Shown here: in pieces, positions 1 to 12,684 of the stretch
How the letters are laid out: each line of letters begins with the position of its first letter
Position numbering within the stretch: the first letter of the stretch is position 1
DNA from: Nageia nagi
Taxonomy: Eukaryota > Pinophyta
DNA: 64,000 nucleotides
Assembly (NCBI GenBank): GCA_050084985.1
Contig: JBITNC010000001.1
Location: 192,820,001 to 192,884,000, forward strand
Direction of reading: 5' to 3'
Made by a program: the position numbers and the translations under genes
The notes under the pieces: generated by a model
What the model was told of the DNA's origin: nothing
What the model saw: only the letters and a program-made list of their open reading frames with translations
Database searches by the model: none

Positions 1-382
1 CATTAGAAAATCTACAAGGGTTAGAAGACTATGACTTTGAGCTAGTGCAAGCAAGATTCAATCAGTTGATAAAGTTGGAATAATATAGAAACAAAGCATA
101 TCAATTCTTCTAGCATAAATAATAGATTGTTAAAAAAGTGGTTTGAAAATAAGAAGTCTTCTTGGATAAAGTTTGAAGTCAGAGACATCATCCTCAAATG
201 GGATGAAGAAAGAGCAAAGCTTGAGAAATATCAAAAATTTGATTTCTTATGGAGTGGGCCCTATATCATCATTCAAGCCTTATAGAATAATGTATTCAAA
301 CTTCAAGATATTATTAGGTCTCAAGAACTACCTATTCCAATGAAATAAATCTATTTGAAATATTACTAGGTGATCGAGTGAT
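1..382 (+). mobile_element. Copy C, left part: integrase C-terminal remnant of a Ty3/gypsy element
   Basis: This is the tail of a Ty3/gypsy polyprotein. It encodes the integrase C-terminal region, seen in pieces such as LWSGPYII and a KKWF..KKSS block. It aligns closely with 53390-53830 of copy A, including the phrase for GPYIII and the following 'LQDI' segment. Several in-frame stops are present, so it is not functional. The match breaks at position 382, where copy B is inserted, and resumes at 14720. The left end is cut by the window edge. Confidence 0.85.
378..382. repeat. Target-site duplication GTGAT, left side of copy B
   Basis: The five bases GTGAT directly precede the TG terminus of the left LTR (383). 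They recur directly after the right LTR at 14715-14719. Five base pairs is the usual duplication length for Ty3/gypsy integration. Joining the flanks restores the continuity of copy C as seen in copy A near 53825. Confidence 0.9.
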
Positions 383-2415
383 TGTTGATCGATATAATAT
401 AACCTTAAAGGGTTGGTCTAGTCATGTTCTACATCATCCATAATGGTAGAGTCCTTGAAAGAGTAGAAGGTGGTGGGGATGTGCTAATGTTGGTTTTTTG
501 CTTAATATTTGAGTTGTAGGTTGGTTCCTATCTATTATTAAGGTTAAAATTAAAAAAATATAGATAAAAAGATAAAGAGTAACATGAAATAAATGAACAC
601 ATTAAACTAGCTGTAAACAAGAACTATATAGCTTGGGCATTGCAACATAGATAACAATCCATAACCAAGATTAAGAATAGTAAACTATCTTACCCTTGGG
701 GTATCACAATCACAATCCATAGCCACAACTTAATATAGCTTCTCATATATAACATTCACAAAGTGTAATAGAGACCCACTTGTTCTAAAGAGCAAAGCAT
801 TATCATATATAGAAGCATCTTACAGAGTTGGGCAAATTTGTTAAAATGTTTGACCTCTTGGACTTGCAATACTCCACTATTTATAGATTTACATGCTCGA
901 TGGGATAGTTATATATCATTAATATATATAAATACTCTTATTGATTGAAAATAGTAAGAAAATCATTCACAATTAATATTACAACTATGTTAAATTACAT
1001 AGTAATCAAGTACCAATAGCGCCATAGTGTGGGAATTTGAGATTTTTGAACCATTGTAATATTTGAGCTGCAATCTTCTTGGCTTTTCATAGAATACTTT
1101 CTCTTGGATTTGTATTTGATTAAATATGCACTTATCTATAACTTGATTGGTATGATCTGCATTATGCTCTATCGATAGTTATCTACTTCTTTGTAACCAT
1201 TAATTATCAGTACTGTATTACTAGTTGCATGGAATAATGGGGGTAATGAATAATATATCATTTAATTCTAAGAAGAAACTATCACTATCATGTGGAAATG
1301 ATTCATAGTAAACACATTAATAGATCCTTAGGGGTCTAACACTTATGATCAAGTAGACCAAGGTGTTACTTCTTACCCATTATTCTTCTAATAGTCTTGT
1401 GAGTCTTGTTTCTCATTGTCAAGCTTTAACAATGATCAAGTTTCTCTTATCACCCATGAATTTTATGTAATAGGTGTGATGTCATCATTGGAAATTGATG
1501 GGTTTTGTTTTATTACTTTCATGTAGTATTTTCTATTGAATATGATAGTGCTTGCTAGTGTGGTACTTCCCACCATTCATTATTTCAAGACCTAGTAATT
1601 TCACACAAAAATGGTGACATCATTACTAAAAATTGGTGGGCTCTAATTGAGTTGTCTCTATGAAATATCTCTTGGTGAATGACTATCTCCTACTAAAATT
1701 AATACTTTCCATTGAATTAGAAAAAGATTTATGACATCACCCTACAAAATTGATGGGATTTATTGACTTATCTTTATGGAATATCTTCAATTGAATGAAA
1801 TAGTGCCACTATTGCTTATGCTGAGACCCACTGATTTCACACAAAAATGGTGACATCATAGCTTAAAATCATGGGGCTCTAATTGATCAACTTGCAACAT
1901 CTCTTAAAAATTCTCATTATTGGGTCAAGACTCCTAAAGAAGGGTGGGTTCTATGAGATCACCTACTAGAGATCTAGACATTACCTGAACTTATATTTAC
2001 AACAAATCCTAGTTTTATATTTACAACAAATATTGAAGTTATATTTACAACAACTCCTTCCCTTACATATTACAATACTACCCAAAAATGGTACATTGTT
2101 CTTGATCATAAATCAGAAAAAATTTTCATGAATGATGACTTTTTTATAAATAGTTTCCAAGAATTTTTACAATACTTGTTAGATAGTAACTAGACATTTT
2201 GGAATCAAATACCTAAGGTTAACATATATATAATTAATACCCAAATACTGATAATGCCCAAAATTTTTAGACTTGATACAATATTGATAAAAAGGCTAAA
2301 TACATGTGAAAGGGGAAAATGAAATGAGAATTAAGAAAGATTTATTGAAAAGAATGAAAGAATTAAAATACTAGAGTGTTACCCCATACTCAGAGTGTAA
2401 TTTTGAAAGAATACA
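383..2415 (-). repeat. 3' LTR of copy B
   Basis: A direct repeat of 12685-14714. On the + strand it begins TGTTGATC and ends GAATACA, giving TG...CA ends. In element orientation it starts TGTATTCTTTC, which resembles the start of copy A LTRs (TGTTATTCTTAC). It is about 200 bp longer than copy A LTRs. The extra length lies in a zone of imperfect internal repeats at about 1440-1960, which carries repeated TGACATCA/TGATGTCA octamers (1477, 1615, 1732, 1851). Confidence 0.9.
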
Positions 2416-2432
2416 ATCTTATGGTGGCTCTT

Positions 2433-5400
2433 GAGGTCTTCGCTTGCTAGATAATAGAACCCTTACTGCTTTTAGCTATTTTTTTGGATGCAACTTTTGT
2501 AGGAGTTTCAGCTGGTGAAATTAACCCCATAAGGAGGAGAGGATAAATTTTCTTATTTAGATCTTTTAGGTCTTGATAATCAACTTGTGACAAAATAGAG
2601 GGGCTTATATCTTCATATTATCTACTTTGAACCATGTTAAAACACTTTTTAGCCTCCCAACATGTAGGAGTCTTGTAATTACCTCCTAAAAAAGGTCATT
2701 TATTTATTGTAGATTTGAGATTTGCTTCTTAGAAAAAGATTATTCATGGAATTGAATAGTATTGGATACCCACCTAGAAGCACTACCTTGTACATTTTAC
2801 TTCTCCTATAATTTGGGAGCTTTCATTTCAATTAAAGAATTAAAGAATTTATTGATAAATCCCAACTCTATTTTGAGCTGGTGTTTATTAATCTCTATAT
2901 TGAACATCAAATTTTGGAGTACTCATATATCCTAGATTCTTCTCAAATATGATTGTCTTGGCCTAGGAGTAATGGCTGCTATATCTTTCTTGGTTAGGGC
3001 CCTCATCTAGCTCTGCATTTTTTCAACCATTGACCTTGGGATTTCTAGAGCCAACCAGTGAAGAGTAGTATGTGTGGTGAATTGCTTAATGGCTTGTTCT
3101 ATCTAATTTTTCAACAAATGTAAGTGTGATAAATTCACCATCCTATCTCTAATTTACTCCACCAAAGACTTCCTAAAACCTATTATGAGCACGAGTAGCT
3201 TTGAGTCATCATAATATAATACTTTTTTGGCTACTACAATTATTTGCAACTTGATCTTAACTTGTTTGACCTTTTGGCCATCCATAATTGTAGCTTGAGA
3301 TTTAAGGTATTGTATGCCTCAATTTTCATTATTTATCTCGACTTGTATTTCTATTAGGCTCTTCTCAAATTCTAACTTTTGCTTATCTAGATTTGCAAGC
3401 ATATCTTTGTTTTTATTCTAAAAATAGATGACTATTTTGTCTTTAAGGGAGAAGTATTTTTTATACTAATATGTATTCTTATTTAATCTATCTATCTTAG
3501 TCTCCATTTCTTAAAGATTTTTACCAGCCACTATTGAAGTATTTACAAGGAATCTAGATTGGTCTATTATCATAGCACTCTACATATTTACATTAATGAT
3601 AGCCATGGGAGTAGTGTATAGTCCTCCTTCTTTGAAGGGCATGTAGGAAATTTTAATATCTCTTATCTTTGTAATTTTACCCAAAATTTTGGAATCTTAT
3701 TCTAGGATCATAGGGGTTTATTTACAAAAGTTTCCTAATAAATGGGCTCCAAAATCTATGTCAAACAAAATACTTTTAATCTCCTCTTTTGAGGTTGTAG
3801 GAACCAAAGAATGTTGAGGTGTACATACACCTGAAGTTGATCCTATGATCTGTTGAGTAGGTTCTAGCTACTTTGAAGGTGTTGTTTCTATAATTTTTAT
3901 ATCTTCTTCTGCTTCCTCCATAACTTTTCCTTCTTCAATAGTCTTTTCCATAAGGTCATATTCTTCCTTTCTTCTAAACTCATCATCATCATTATCATCC
4001 AATGCACCTCCAAGTGTAGCTATTGTGGAACCATCTATTCCAACAACATTATCTTTGCCTTGCTGAATCTCAACCTCTATCTCTTATGACACTTCTTGAT
4101 GAATTTTAGTATTTGTATTCTATGGCCTTTGTGTGTCCTTTGCATCAAACATTTATGTTGGCCCTATAATAGCCATTGGCATTTCTTGAACTAGTTTTGG
4201 AGCTAGAGGTGGGGTCTTTGGTACCCATGATTGTGTGGTATTAGGCTTCTTAGTTGACTTATTTTCTTTCTCTAGGACTTGCTCAACTTGATCTTATTCC
4301 AAGGTTTGAATTCTTCTATTTTTCATTGGCTATTTCAAATTGGAGGGTCCTTTACACTCTTTTTTCTTTATTTTTTTCTTTTACTTACACTAAAAATTTG
4401 GCAGCAGAAGTTGGCTTACTTCTGGTAGAGGGTCTTAACTATATTGGGTCTCCCATAACTTTTCATAATTGAACTCACCAAATAGTTGTTTTTCAACTTG
4501 ATGAATTTTAGTAGTGTGGTCAAATCTAAATTTGGTAAAATAATAATTTTTTTTGGGTCACCAACCCAACTTATCTGTTAACTAGATCAACACCTCTAAG
4601 TTTAGGATGAAATCTTACCATATTTTTTCTTAGTTCCTATATCTTTTAATCCTCTCAAGGGTCATCTAGGCCTTATCTAGAGGTCCAAATTTTCATTCTA
4701 GGGATGCCTCAACTTCTTAGTTTGATTTATAAAATACTCTACATGAGGTCTATGCTCATGAGAAAAGGTCAGGCCTTTCTTGCCTGATTTTATCACTTTT
4801 TTCATTTCCCCTGAAGGATCATACATCCAAGGGGCTTCTACCATATCTAATTTAAAATTTTGTACAATAAAATTAGATATGTTATCTTTACACCCTAATT
4901 CTAATAAAGTGAAATTTTTAGTAGTAGTTGGTATATCTATAATGGATTTAAAACTATTCTTAGAGCCATTATTAGTCTCTATAGCACATATTTCTCTACC
5001 CATATCTATAGAATACAACTTTTTAGTCACATAATTAGGCAAGAAAATATGATTCATCAATTTTGTTAACCCCTTGTAGCTCTTGTATGATGCTCTAGTG
5101 CAGCCTACTAAGAAACTTCTTGATCATAATTTGCACCATTGGTGCATAGAATTTATCCATGAATTCATAATATGACCCATGTAATTTGGTCAATACTAGG
5201 ATTCTCAAATCAATTGAGGAAGGTCCAATGCTTAGGGTAGTAGACTAAATTTGGAGGCTTGCTTCCACCAACTTTTCAAGATTTTGATGGGCTAAGAGCC
5301 ACCAAATATATGAAGAATACCTAAAATCTAATTTTTCAATTTTAAAAAGACACCTTATTATCTCATTCGAGATGAAAGTGGGGAAGTTGTAGTAGATGTG

Positions 5401-6105
5401 TGCTTCTATAATATTATATTCCATCCTTACCATGGCTTCATCTACTTCAATTTGGGTCTTTTTACAAGGATTACTACTAATGCTTGCAGTACTTTTCTAT
5501 CACATGTCTTCTCAAACAAGGTAATTTCATAGCTCAACCAAAGCTTTGTAGTCCTAGTTCCCAAGTACCTCTCATCTATCTAGTTTAGTATTTCTTCATC
5601 ATTCTTATAAAAATCATCCTTTTCTCTTCTTAAGTCAATCTACTTCTTCACATGAAATGTCTAGTCAACTGGGATGGAAAATGTTTGAATGATGGATTTA
5701 GGGGAGTAGTGCAGTATTAATTCTACTTTTTGCTTGAATACATCCTTTTATTATTAGTATTTTAATACCACTATCTCATACCCCTTATTGTTTATTCCTA
5801 TGTGCCATTAAATACTACAACTTGAAGCAAGTGAATGACTCATAGGGCACATAATAAGCTAGGCCTTGGTTGATCATAACATCTCTTTTAGAGTGTGTTA
5901 GTGACATCCCTTTACCTATAACCTTAGGATTCATATGTTACAATAGTATTCATTTTGGATCAACCCTCCATGTATCAATGTGATTTATCATCCCTATTTT
6001 ATTCTAGTTCACTTTAGGAGCATTCTCGAGGTATTCATTCTAGATGGTAATTAGGATAGCATCTACTTGCTCAAATTTAGCTATAGTTGATGGTTTAGAT
6101 GCCAT
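2433..6105 (-). pseudogene. Third ORF (ORF3) of copy B, between integrase and 3' LTR
   Basis: Decayed long reading frame in the position used by envelope-like genes in some plant Ty3/gypsy elements. The presumed start is the ATG at 6105, giving MASKPSTIAKFEQVD; copies A (54410) and C (15289) have aligned ATGs. Conserved parts include YNIIEAHIYYNFPTFI (about 5340-5420) and a block ending in HGSYYE near 5180. After a charged middle there is a coiled-coil-like stretch (about 3160-3560) beginning near DQSRFLVNTS. Stops and frameshifts are frequent. I do not recognise the product. No signal peptide or convincing membrane segment was seen. About 515 bp without clear coding content (6106-6620) separates it from integrase. 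Confidence 0.75.
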
Positions 6106-6619
6106 AATGGTGTCTATGATCTTCTTAGAACCTAGGGTTTTCATTTAGAATTTGAATACTACACTCTATAAGGCTTAGCAATTCTTTTCCTCCTTGCTCA
6201 ATGCTATATTAACTCTAGACTTAGATTGCTCAAGAAACTTGTGCTTTGAAATGGGTAAGTGTTGAATAAGAAGATAAGGGATGCATTTTATTTGTTCAAG
6301 ATTGGTAATGGATATCTATTAATGGTATTTAATGTTATGGGATGTCAAATTTGAGATTTGTATGGGTTGGTAGGCAACAAGCAGGAATGAATTAATTTGG
6401 AGCATGCCAAATTGAAATAAAGTGTTAAATATGCACAATGCCTAGTTAATCTTTAGCATTAATGGATACCTACCTTTTCAAAGAACTTACCTGTATAGGA
6501 ATTTTTTTTTGAATAAACTATATACACTATACAGTTCCCAATGGGTGTTATGAAATTACCCCATCACCTAATAGTGTTTCAAATAGATGTTGTTAATTAG
6601 GAATGGTAATTTCTAGGAC

Positions 6620-7875
6620 TCAGTAATATTCTATAATTTGAATGCATTATTTTGCATTACTTTAGTGATGATATAATGCCTACTCCATAAAGAGTCAAAC
6701 TTTTGATGATTTTTAAGATTTGCTCTTTCCTCATCTAATTTGCAGACAATATCTCCCTTTTCAAACTTCACATAGGAAGACTTCTTCTTATCAAACCATT
6801 TTTTGACTATCTACTAGTGATGCTAGAAAGACTCATATGCTTTGTTTTGATCTTATTTCAACTAAATAAGTTGATTAAACCTTACTTGCAATGGTTCAAA
6901 GTCATAAGCTTCCATTCTTTGTAGAATTTTTAATGTTAGTAACTCAAGGTGAATTGGTAATACAGGTATTTTTCCATAAACTAACACATATTGAGATGTC
7001 TTGATAGTTGATTTAACATTGATCATGTCTACCCATAATGCATAGCCTAATTATGTATGCCATTATCTAGGATTCCCTTTGATTGTTCTTTTGATAATCC
7101 AATGTTGGATTCTTGTTAGTTGATTCAACTAACCCATTACCTTATGGGTAATAATTGGAAGAGAATAGCCAATAGATTCCATATTTAGCAATAAAGTTTG
7201 ACATATTACCTCCAATGAATGCAAAACCATTATCTAAGATAATTATCTATGGGATTCCAAAGAAAGTGATTATCCTTTTGATCATTTTTATCACTACTTC
7301 TTGATCTACATTTTTACATGTCATAGCTTCTAACTATCTATCAAAATAATCTATTGCAATCAAGATAAACTTATGAAATTTGGATTTATAGCACCAATTA
7401 AGTCTATACCCCATTGCTGGAAAGGTTTCTCAACCACCATAAGCTTAAGAGGCATAGTTGCTTGCCTTCTCTTTTCTATAAATTTGCTACATGTGTCACA
7501 TTATTGGGCTATCTTGAATGAATCCTAAAATAAAGTAGGCAAATAGTACCTAACTTGTAATTATTTTGCTATAGTAGTTGTTCCACTATAATGCCCTCCA
7601 AAAAATCCATAATGAAATTCATACAATATTCTTTGAGCTCCATCATGAGTTACACATCTTAATAAGGTTTGATCAATGTTTTTCCTATAAAAATGGTCAT
7701 CTAGCATCATGAATTTCAAAGCTTGTAGCCTAAATCTCCTTCTCTGAAACTTATCTAGAGATTCATGATGTTTACAAATTTGAAAATAAAAAATAATTTA
7801 TTTTATCCAATCACTCTCTTCATTAAGATGTTGTTCATCCTCTATGATAGCAATCATGTGTGAGGCTTTTGCTAT
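6620..7875 (-). pseudogene. Integrase region of copy B
   Basis: Ty3/gypsy integrase, decayed. Read on the minus strand there is a degenerate zinc-finger region (YYWPTMFQDS). The catalytic core follows: FQQWGIDLIG (first Asp), LDNGFAFIGGN (second Asp) and NGLVESTNKN (Glu). All three acidic residues therefore survive here, whereas copy A has lost two of them. The C-terminal region matches 53390-53650 and 1-250. Many in-frame stops show that it is not translated as a full enzyme. Confidence 0.8.
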
Positions 7876-9150
7876 ATTTTTGCATAGAGCTTAGTTTCTG
7901 ATAAGTTTGGTTGGTTTAATTTCTATATCATATTCTATTATTTTAGTAATCCAACCAACCTTTCCTTCACCCAAGTCTTCTTTCATGATATAATTTCTCA
8001 CATCATGATGGATAGTGAATACAAGGATCTTGTTGTGGGACACATAAGGCTTAAACTTATTAAGCCCTTTCATTATGGAAAACACTTTCTTTTCAATAAA
8101 TGAATACCTTTTCTAGTATTGATGTACTATTTGACTATTAAAACATATTGGATGTTCCTCTTTCTTATCATCTTTTTGTGATAGGATTGCAATAATGCTT
8201 TTTTCTGCTCCATATTCATAATGAAATCTTTTGAAAAAATAAGATTTTTTAATATATAAGCTTCTATTATGGCCTTTTTTTATATCCTAAAAAGCTTATT
8301 TTTCTTATTTTGACCAAGAAAATATAGCATTATTTTTTAACACTGTAGTGATTGGAGATACTATTTTAGAAAAATCATTGATGAATTTTCTAACAAAATT
8401 GATCTAGCCAAGGAATGATTGTGAGGCCTTCTTATTGGAAGAGAGTGGTAATGCTTCAATAGCTTTCACTCTATCTGGGTCAATTGAAAATCCCTTTTTT
8501 GAGACAATATGTCCAAGTAATTTTTCTTGGTTAACCATTGAAACATTTTTTTTGGGATTGATTGAGATCTCAAAATTTGTATATTTTTCAAATACTTGTC
8601 TAAGATGTTGTAAATGATCTTCTTTACTCTTAGAAAATACTATGATATCATCCAAATAGATTAGGATAATCTTATTTATAAGATCACCAAATGCATGGTC
8701 CATGGCTCTTTAAAAGGTATCTCCTACATTAGAAAGACCAAAGGGCATTCTTTGAAAAGCAAAAATCCCCCATTTGGTTGTGAATGTAGTTTTGTATTAG
8801 TCCTCATCCTTTACCCATATATTATTGAATCTTAAGTAGCCATCAATCATTGAAAAGCAACAAGCTCCAACTACTGTATGCAAGATTCATTCCATAGGAG
8901 GAAGAGGATAATTATCCTTGAGAGATACTTGGTTTAGATTTCTAAAATCTACACATAGTTTGATCTCTCCACTTTAGTTTTTAACTAAGACTAGATTTTC
9001 AACCCAAGAAGAATGCTTAATGGGATAGATTATTCTTGAATAAAGAAATTTAATCAATTGATATTTCATGGCTCCTTCTATTTTTGGATTTATTGACCTT
9101 TATTTTTCCTTGTATGATTTAGCCTCTGGTTCAAGATCAATGGTGTGTTG
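7876..9150 (-). pseudogene. Reverse transcriptase and remnant RNase H of copy B
   Basis: Reverse transcriptase of the Ty3/gypsy type. The clearest segment (8404-8703) reads MDHAFGDLINKIILIYLDDIIVFSKS. It contains the catalytic YLDD box, followed by the LLGHIVSKKG and SIDPDRVKAIEALP motifs of the family. Upstream, RMPFGLSN-like and NYPLPPME-like segments are present with stops. Downstream (7891-8085) is a typical gypsy RNase H to integrase linker with DVRNYIM, WITKI and YDIEIKPTKLIR. The conventional RNase H core between them is largely lost. The frame is broken repeatedly. Confidence 0.9.
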
Positions 9151-9559
9151 GATGATGTTTTTATCATATGTCTTCAAGTGGTCATAAATCTAAGTAATTG
9201 CTTTTGAGAACTGATGATAAATCTGAAATAGGACATTTTTTTCTTCATCAAAGTAGTCTGGTCCAACATTTATATATCTTCTAGGTTCTACTTCCATGTT
9301 AATATGGCTCTCCATTTGAATAGCCAAAGATTTGGCCTTTTGAATATCTTCTTAATCAAACAATCTTTCAAAATAGAGTAGAACTTTTGGTATGATATTA
9401 TTTTTGAGTTGAGTCACATCTAACTCCTAAAGGAAGGCAAGAAATTGTTCAGTACCAAAGGTGTGAACTATTGCTTCATCCAATATAAAACTCATAATAT
9501 GTTCATCAAAGTTAAATACCTACCAAAAATTTACAACATTAGGCACTGATGGCATACAT

Positions 9560-10167
9560 ATAACTTTGACTCCAAGGCTTTCTCTTTTGTAATGAGCAAG
9601 ATTATAATGTGTCCCTTTACTAACAACTACATTAGCAATTTGGTTGTACCTTCTAGGAATAGATATAAAATTGAGATCCAAGAATGACTCTATTAAATCT
9701 CATACCATATTCACATAGGTCTTCAGATAGTGATGTTTTGCATTCATTTAGTTTCTAACTTGCTTTATGACTAATTCTAAATCACCATGCATAATTAGAC
9801 ATCTAATACACATACTGATTGATTTAGATAACCCTTAAAAAAAGGCTTTATATTTAGCAAGATTTTTTGTGCAAATCCATGTGAATTTGAATGATAATAT
9901 CCTCATATGTCCCTTTGAGGATTTAAGTATAACACTAGCTCCACATCTATGTTTACATCTAGCTCCATCAAAGAACATTATCCATACCTCATGCTCCCTT
10001 TCAGCTATGATTGATATTGGTTGCATATTTTCATATAAATAGTAATTTCTCATACCAACATATATGACTTGATAATTTAGATTATTAGTTGAAATAATTT
10101 CAATTGTTAGTAGTATTTCTCTAATTATATTTCTTTCAAGCACTTCTATGGGTTCAGGGCCATTCAT
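9560..10167 (-). pseudogene. Additional RNase H domain between protease and RT, copy B
   Basis: RNase H of the type called 'reverse transcriptase-like' or additional RNase H (aRH). It contains IMFFDGARCKHRCGA with the first catalytic Asp intact, and WICTKNLAKYKAFF, where the expected Glu reads Lys. A GDLELVIKQV-like segment follows downstream with the later Asp. It lies downstream of protease and upstream of RT in element orientation. The well-known Tat order places the extra RNase H after RT-RH. Copy A has the same order at 50284-50817. Confidence 0.8.
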
Positions 10168-10239
10168 ACAATTCTATTTTATGATTTTAAAGAGATGAAC
10201 ACTTTTGGTGCCCTCATTTTGAATCTTAACTTGTTTATT

Positions 10240-10790
10240 TCATAAGGGAAGTAGAAGGTTTGTATAATCTAAAGTTAAGTAACCTCTTAATTTGGTAGTA
10301 AATTCTTTAGATAAGCATATTCCAAATAGAGGTGGAAGATCAATAATAATAATATCTTGAATGACACAAATATCAAGGAATGCATTCAAAGTTATTGGAA
10401 CTTCCTTAACACTACCAACAACATCTACAAAGGAAGAATCTAATTGTATTACACTATCAATGCATCTAGTGATATACAATTTTATTTCATTTGCAACTAC
10501 TTTTGAAATCATGGTAATAGCAGCTCTCGTATGTATCATGCAATTATTAACTACCCAATCTTCTAATCTTAGAGAGAGACAAAAATGTGGGGGTCTCCTT
10601 ATACCTATGAGAGCTAGAGGGACATCATCAGATATTACAAAGATAACATTATTCTTATTTACCATTTTCTTATTATTATTTAACTTCAAAGGTTCTTGCA
10701 AAAGATCCATCTGACTTGGAATCCTTAATGCATCAAACATGGTCATTTTTGAAGGTGTTTTCTTTAGATCTTTCACAATATTATATGGAG
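10240..10790 (-). pseudogene. Aspartic protease region of copy B
   Basis: Retropepsin-like segment, open over 178 codons (10240-10776). The active-site motif expected as DTGA reads HTRA (CMIHTRAAITMISK), so both the catalytic Asp and the Gly are changed. Flanking features match copy A: MFDALRI near the start, ALIGIRRPP, VKEVPITLNAFLDICVIQDI, and a closing LDYTNLLLPL. It cannot be an active protease. The region leads directly into the extra RNase H. Confidence 0.8.
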
Positions 10791-10949
10791 CATATGGAAT
10801 AAACTTACTTGTTTCAACTAGTTGATATGTTCTAAACTATTGAGTAACATTTTCTTTAATATGATCTATAATAAAAGGATATCTCATGAGATGAGGCCTC
10901 TCCTTATCTAGGACTTCTTTCTTGGTCACAATGGGGTGTGCAGCTATAG

Positions 10950-12560
10950 GGCCAATATTACTTGAGTTCTAAGAAATATGATCTAAATGTTTAGGAAATT
11001 TAATTAACTTGATTCTTAGGTTGGATAGTACAAGCCTTAGCTCTTTTTTGTTCAAACTACATTGGAATGGGCTATTGATTTTGCTAAATGACTTGGGGCT
11101 ATTATGGGGTTGTTAAAGAAGAAGCTCTAGTTTGAATATAGTTGGCTTGTTCTCCAACATATCCTAAAAGCCAAAAATTGACCATGGTAAGGTTAGCAAC
11201 AGGATTTGATGCAAGTTCCACCATTTGGTCTAAATATAAGCCCAAGTACTATGTTGATAAATGGCACATGAGTTTGGAACTGAGTAGCTGAACATGGAGG
11301 GCACCATTCTATAATTCTCAAAGCATCACTTTCTATAGAACATGCCATAACCACATTTTCAATCACTTTCGAAGCATTAGGCTATTCTAGTAGGTTATTT
11401 CTAGGCTGAAATCTAGGTTGATACTGATTATCATATCTTATATAGTTAAACCTTTGATTCTACCTCTCTTGTAGAGTGAGGTTATTGGTAAGATTTCTAA
11501 TAATTACCTCCAATTACCTTATCCTCTCCTTCTCTTAAGATTTAGAATCAACACTTGTACTTGTAGATGATAGGGTAGGTAGTTTCGGTACCTAATTTTG
11601 AATAATAAGTTTAGAAGGGGGTGGTAAGGCTAATACTTCTAGATGAGTAATTTGTGAGGTTTGTTTAGGATGCAAATTAGGAAATAAGGGCATAATAGTT
11701 CTTGGTTGCATCTTTCCAAAGGATACTAAAGTATGGTCAAAAGTTTTGGATGTTTGGTAAACATATGGGAAAGTATCTCTTGATATAATAATTAGCATAT
11801 TAAATCTAAGAGAAACATTTTCCTATAATATACCAGAGCTTGTGTATTAGTTAGTCTAATCCTTAGGGGAATATATTTCCATGTTTTCTTAAATTTGATA
11901 TTGAAATCATCAATAGACTCATAAGGGTATCTTTTGATACATGCTATAAGGATAAGGAAGGTACTATCATCACCATATATGGTAAATCTTTTGAATAAAA
12001 CTTAAAGGTAAAAGTAATCTTTTGAATATAGATTGAGAGGTAAAAGTTTTGAACTATTCAGCTACTTTGCCTTCAAAAGAGTGTGATAATAATTTAGTCA
12101 CATGATTTCATCAATGATATCAAAGCTTAAAGCTAATAGAAATATATCTTGATAATGTTCATATGGTGTTTTACCAGATCCATCATATTTGGAAAAAACT
12201 TTAAAAGTTACTTGGGGAATAGTTGGTGAATTAGCAGTAACTACCAAAGGATGGCCATTATTTCAAGCAAGAAAATCAGTAAGAGCAGGTTGAGCCATGC
12301 TTGGAGTAGTTGAATTAGGTGAAAGATTTTTTAGGGTAGAATTAAATACGATAGATAATAGGATAACCCTTAAGGAAATTTAATGAGATATAATCAAAGA
12401 AATCTTTCACCTAGTCCTCCTATGAGAAACTAATAGCCCTTGAAATCTAGGTTATCTAAGGGAATTTCTAGAACTACTCCTAGTAATTCTATATTCTGGA
12501 GGTGCCAAGGTTTAAAATATTAACTAGTTGATAGCAAAGTCACTAATAAGGTAATATAAA
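10950..12560 (-). pseudogene. gag region of copy B
   Basis: Decayed gag, identified mainly by collinearity with copy A gag (about 48060-49020), protease downstream and the 5' LTR upstream. A readable piece (11592-11798) includes FPNLHPKQ and a proline-rich ALPPPSKL segment, which parallels LPPPPPNH in copy A. The part near 11900-12200 matches the copy A segment that reads HEYVDDFNIKFEKTW. Stops and indels are frequent. No zinc knuckle could be found with confidence. Confidence 0.6.
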
Positions 12561-12651
12561 CCTTATAATATTTGAAGGATCTAGTTGATAGCTTACTAGA
12601 CACAACTTTCTAGCCTATTTACTCTTGCTAAATTTGAGATTTAGCTTACAT

Positions 12652-12667
12652 CCCATCAGGCATACCA
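12652..12667 (-). other. Primer-binding-site-like sequence of copy B
   Basis: On the minus strand the sequence TGGTATGCCTGATGGG lies about 17 nt inside the 5' LTR. The aligned site in copy A is at 47698. The layout TGG...GGG, offset by 10-20 nt from the LTR, resembles primer sites of non-chromovirus Ty3/gypsy elements, but the tRNA cannot be named by eye. Confidence 0.45.
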
Positions 12668-12684
12668 AAAATGGATACTTATAC

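Noticed and set aside
10361-10714. Open frame of 117 codons on the + strand
   Set aside because: Antisense shadow of the copy B protease region.
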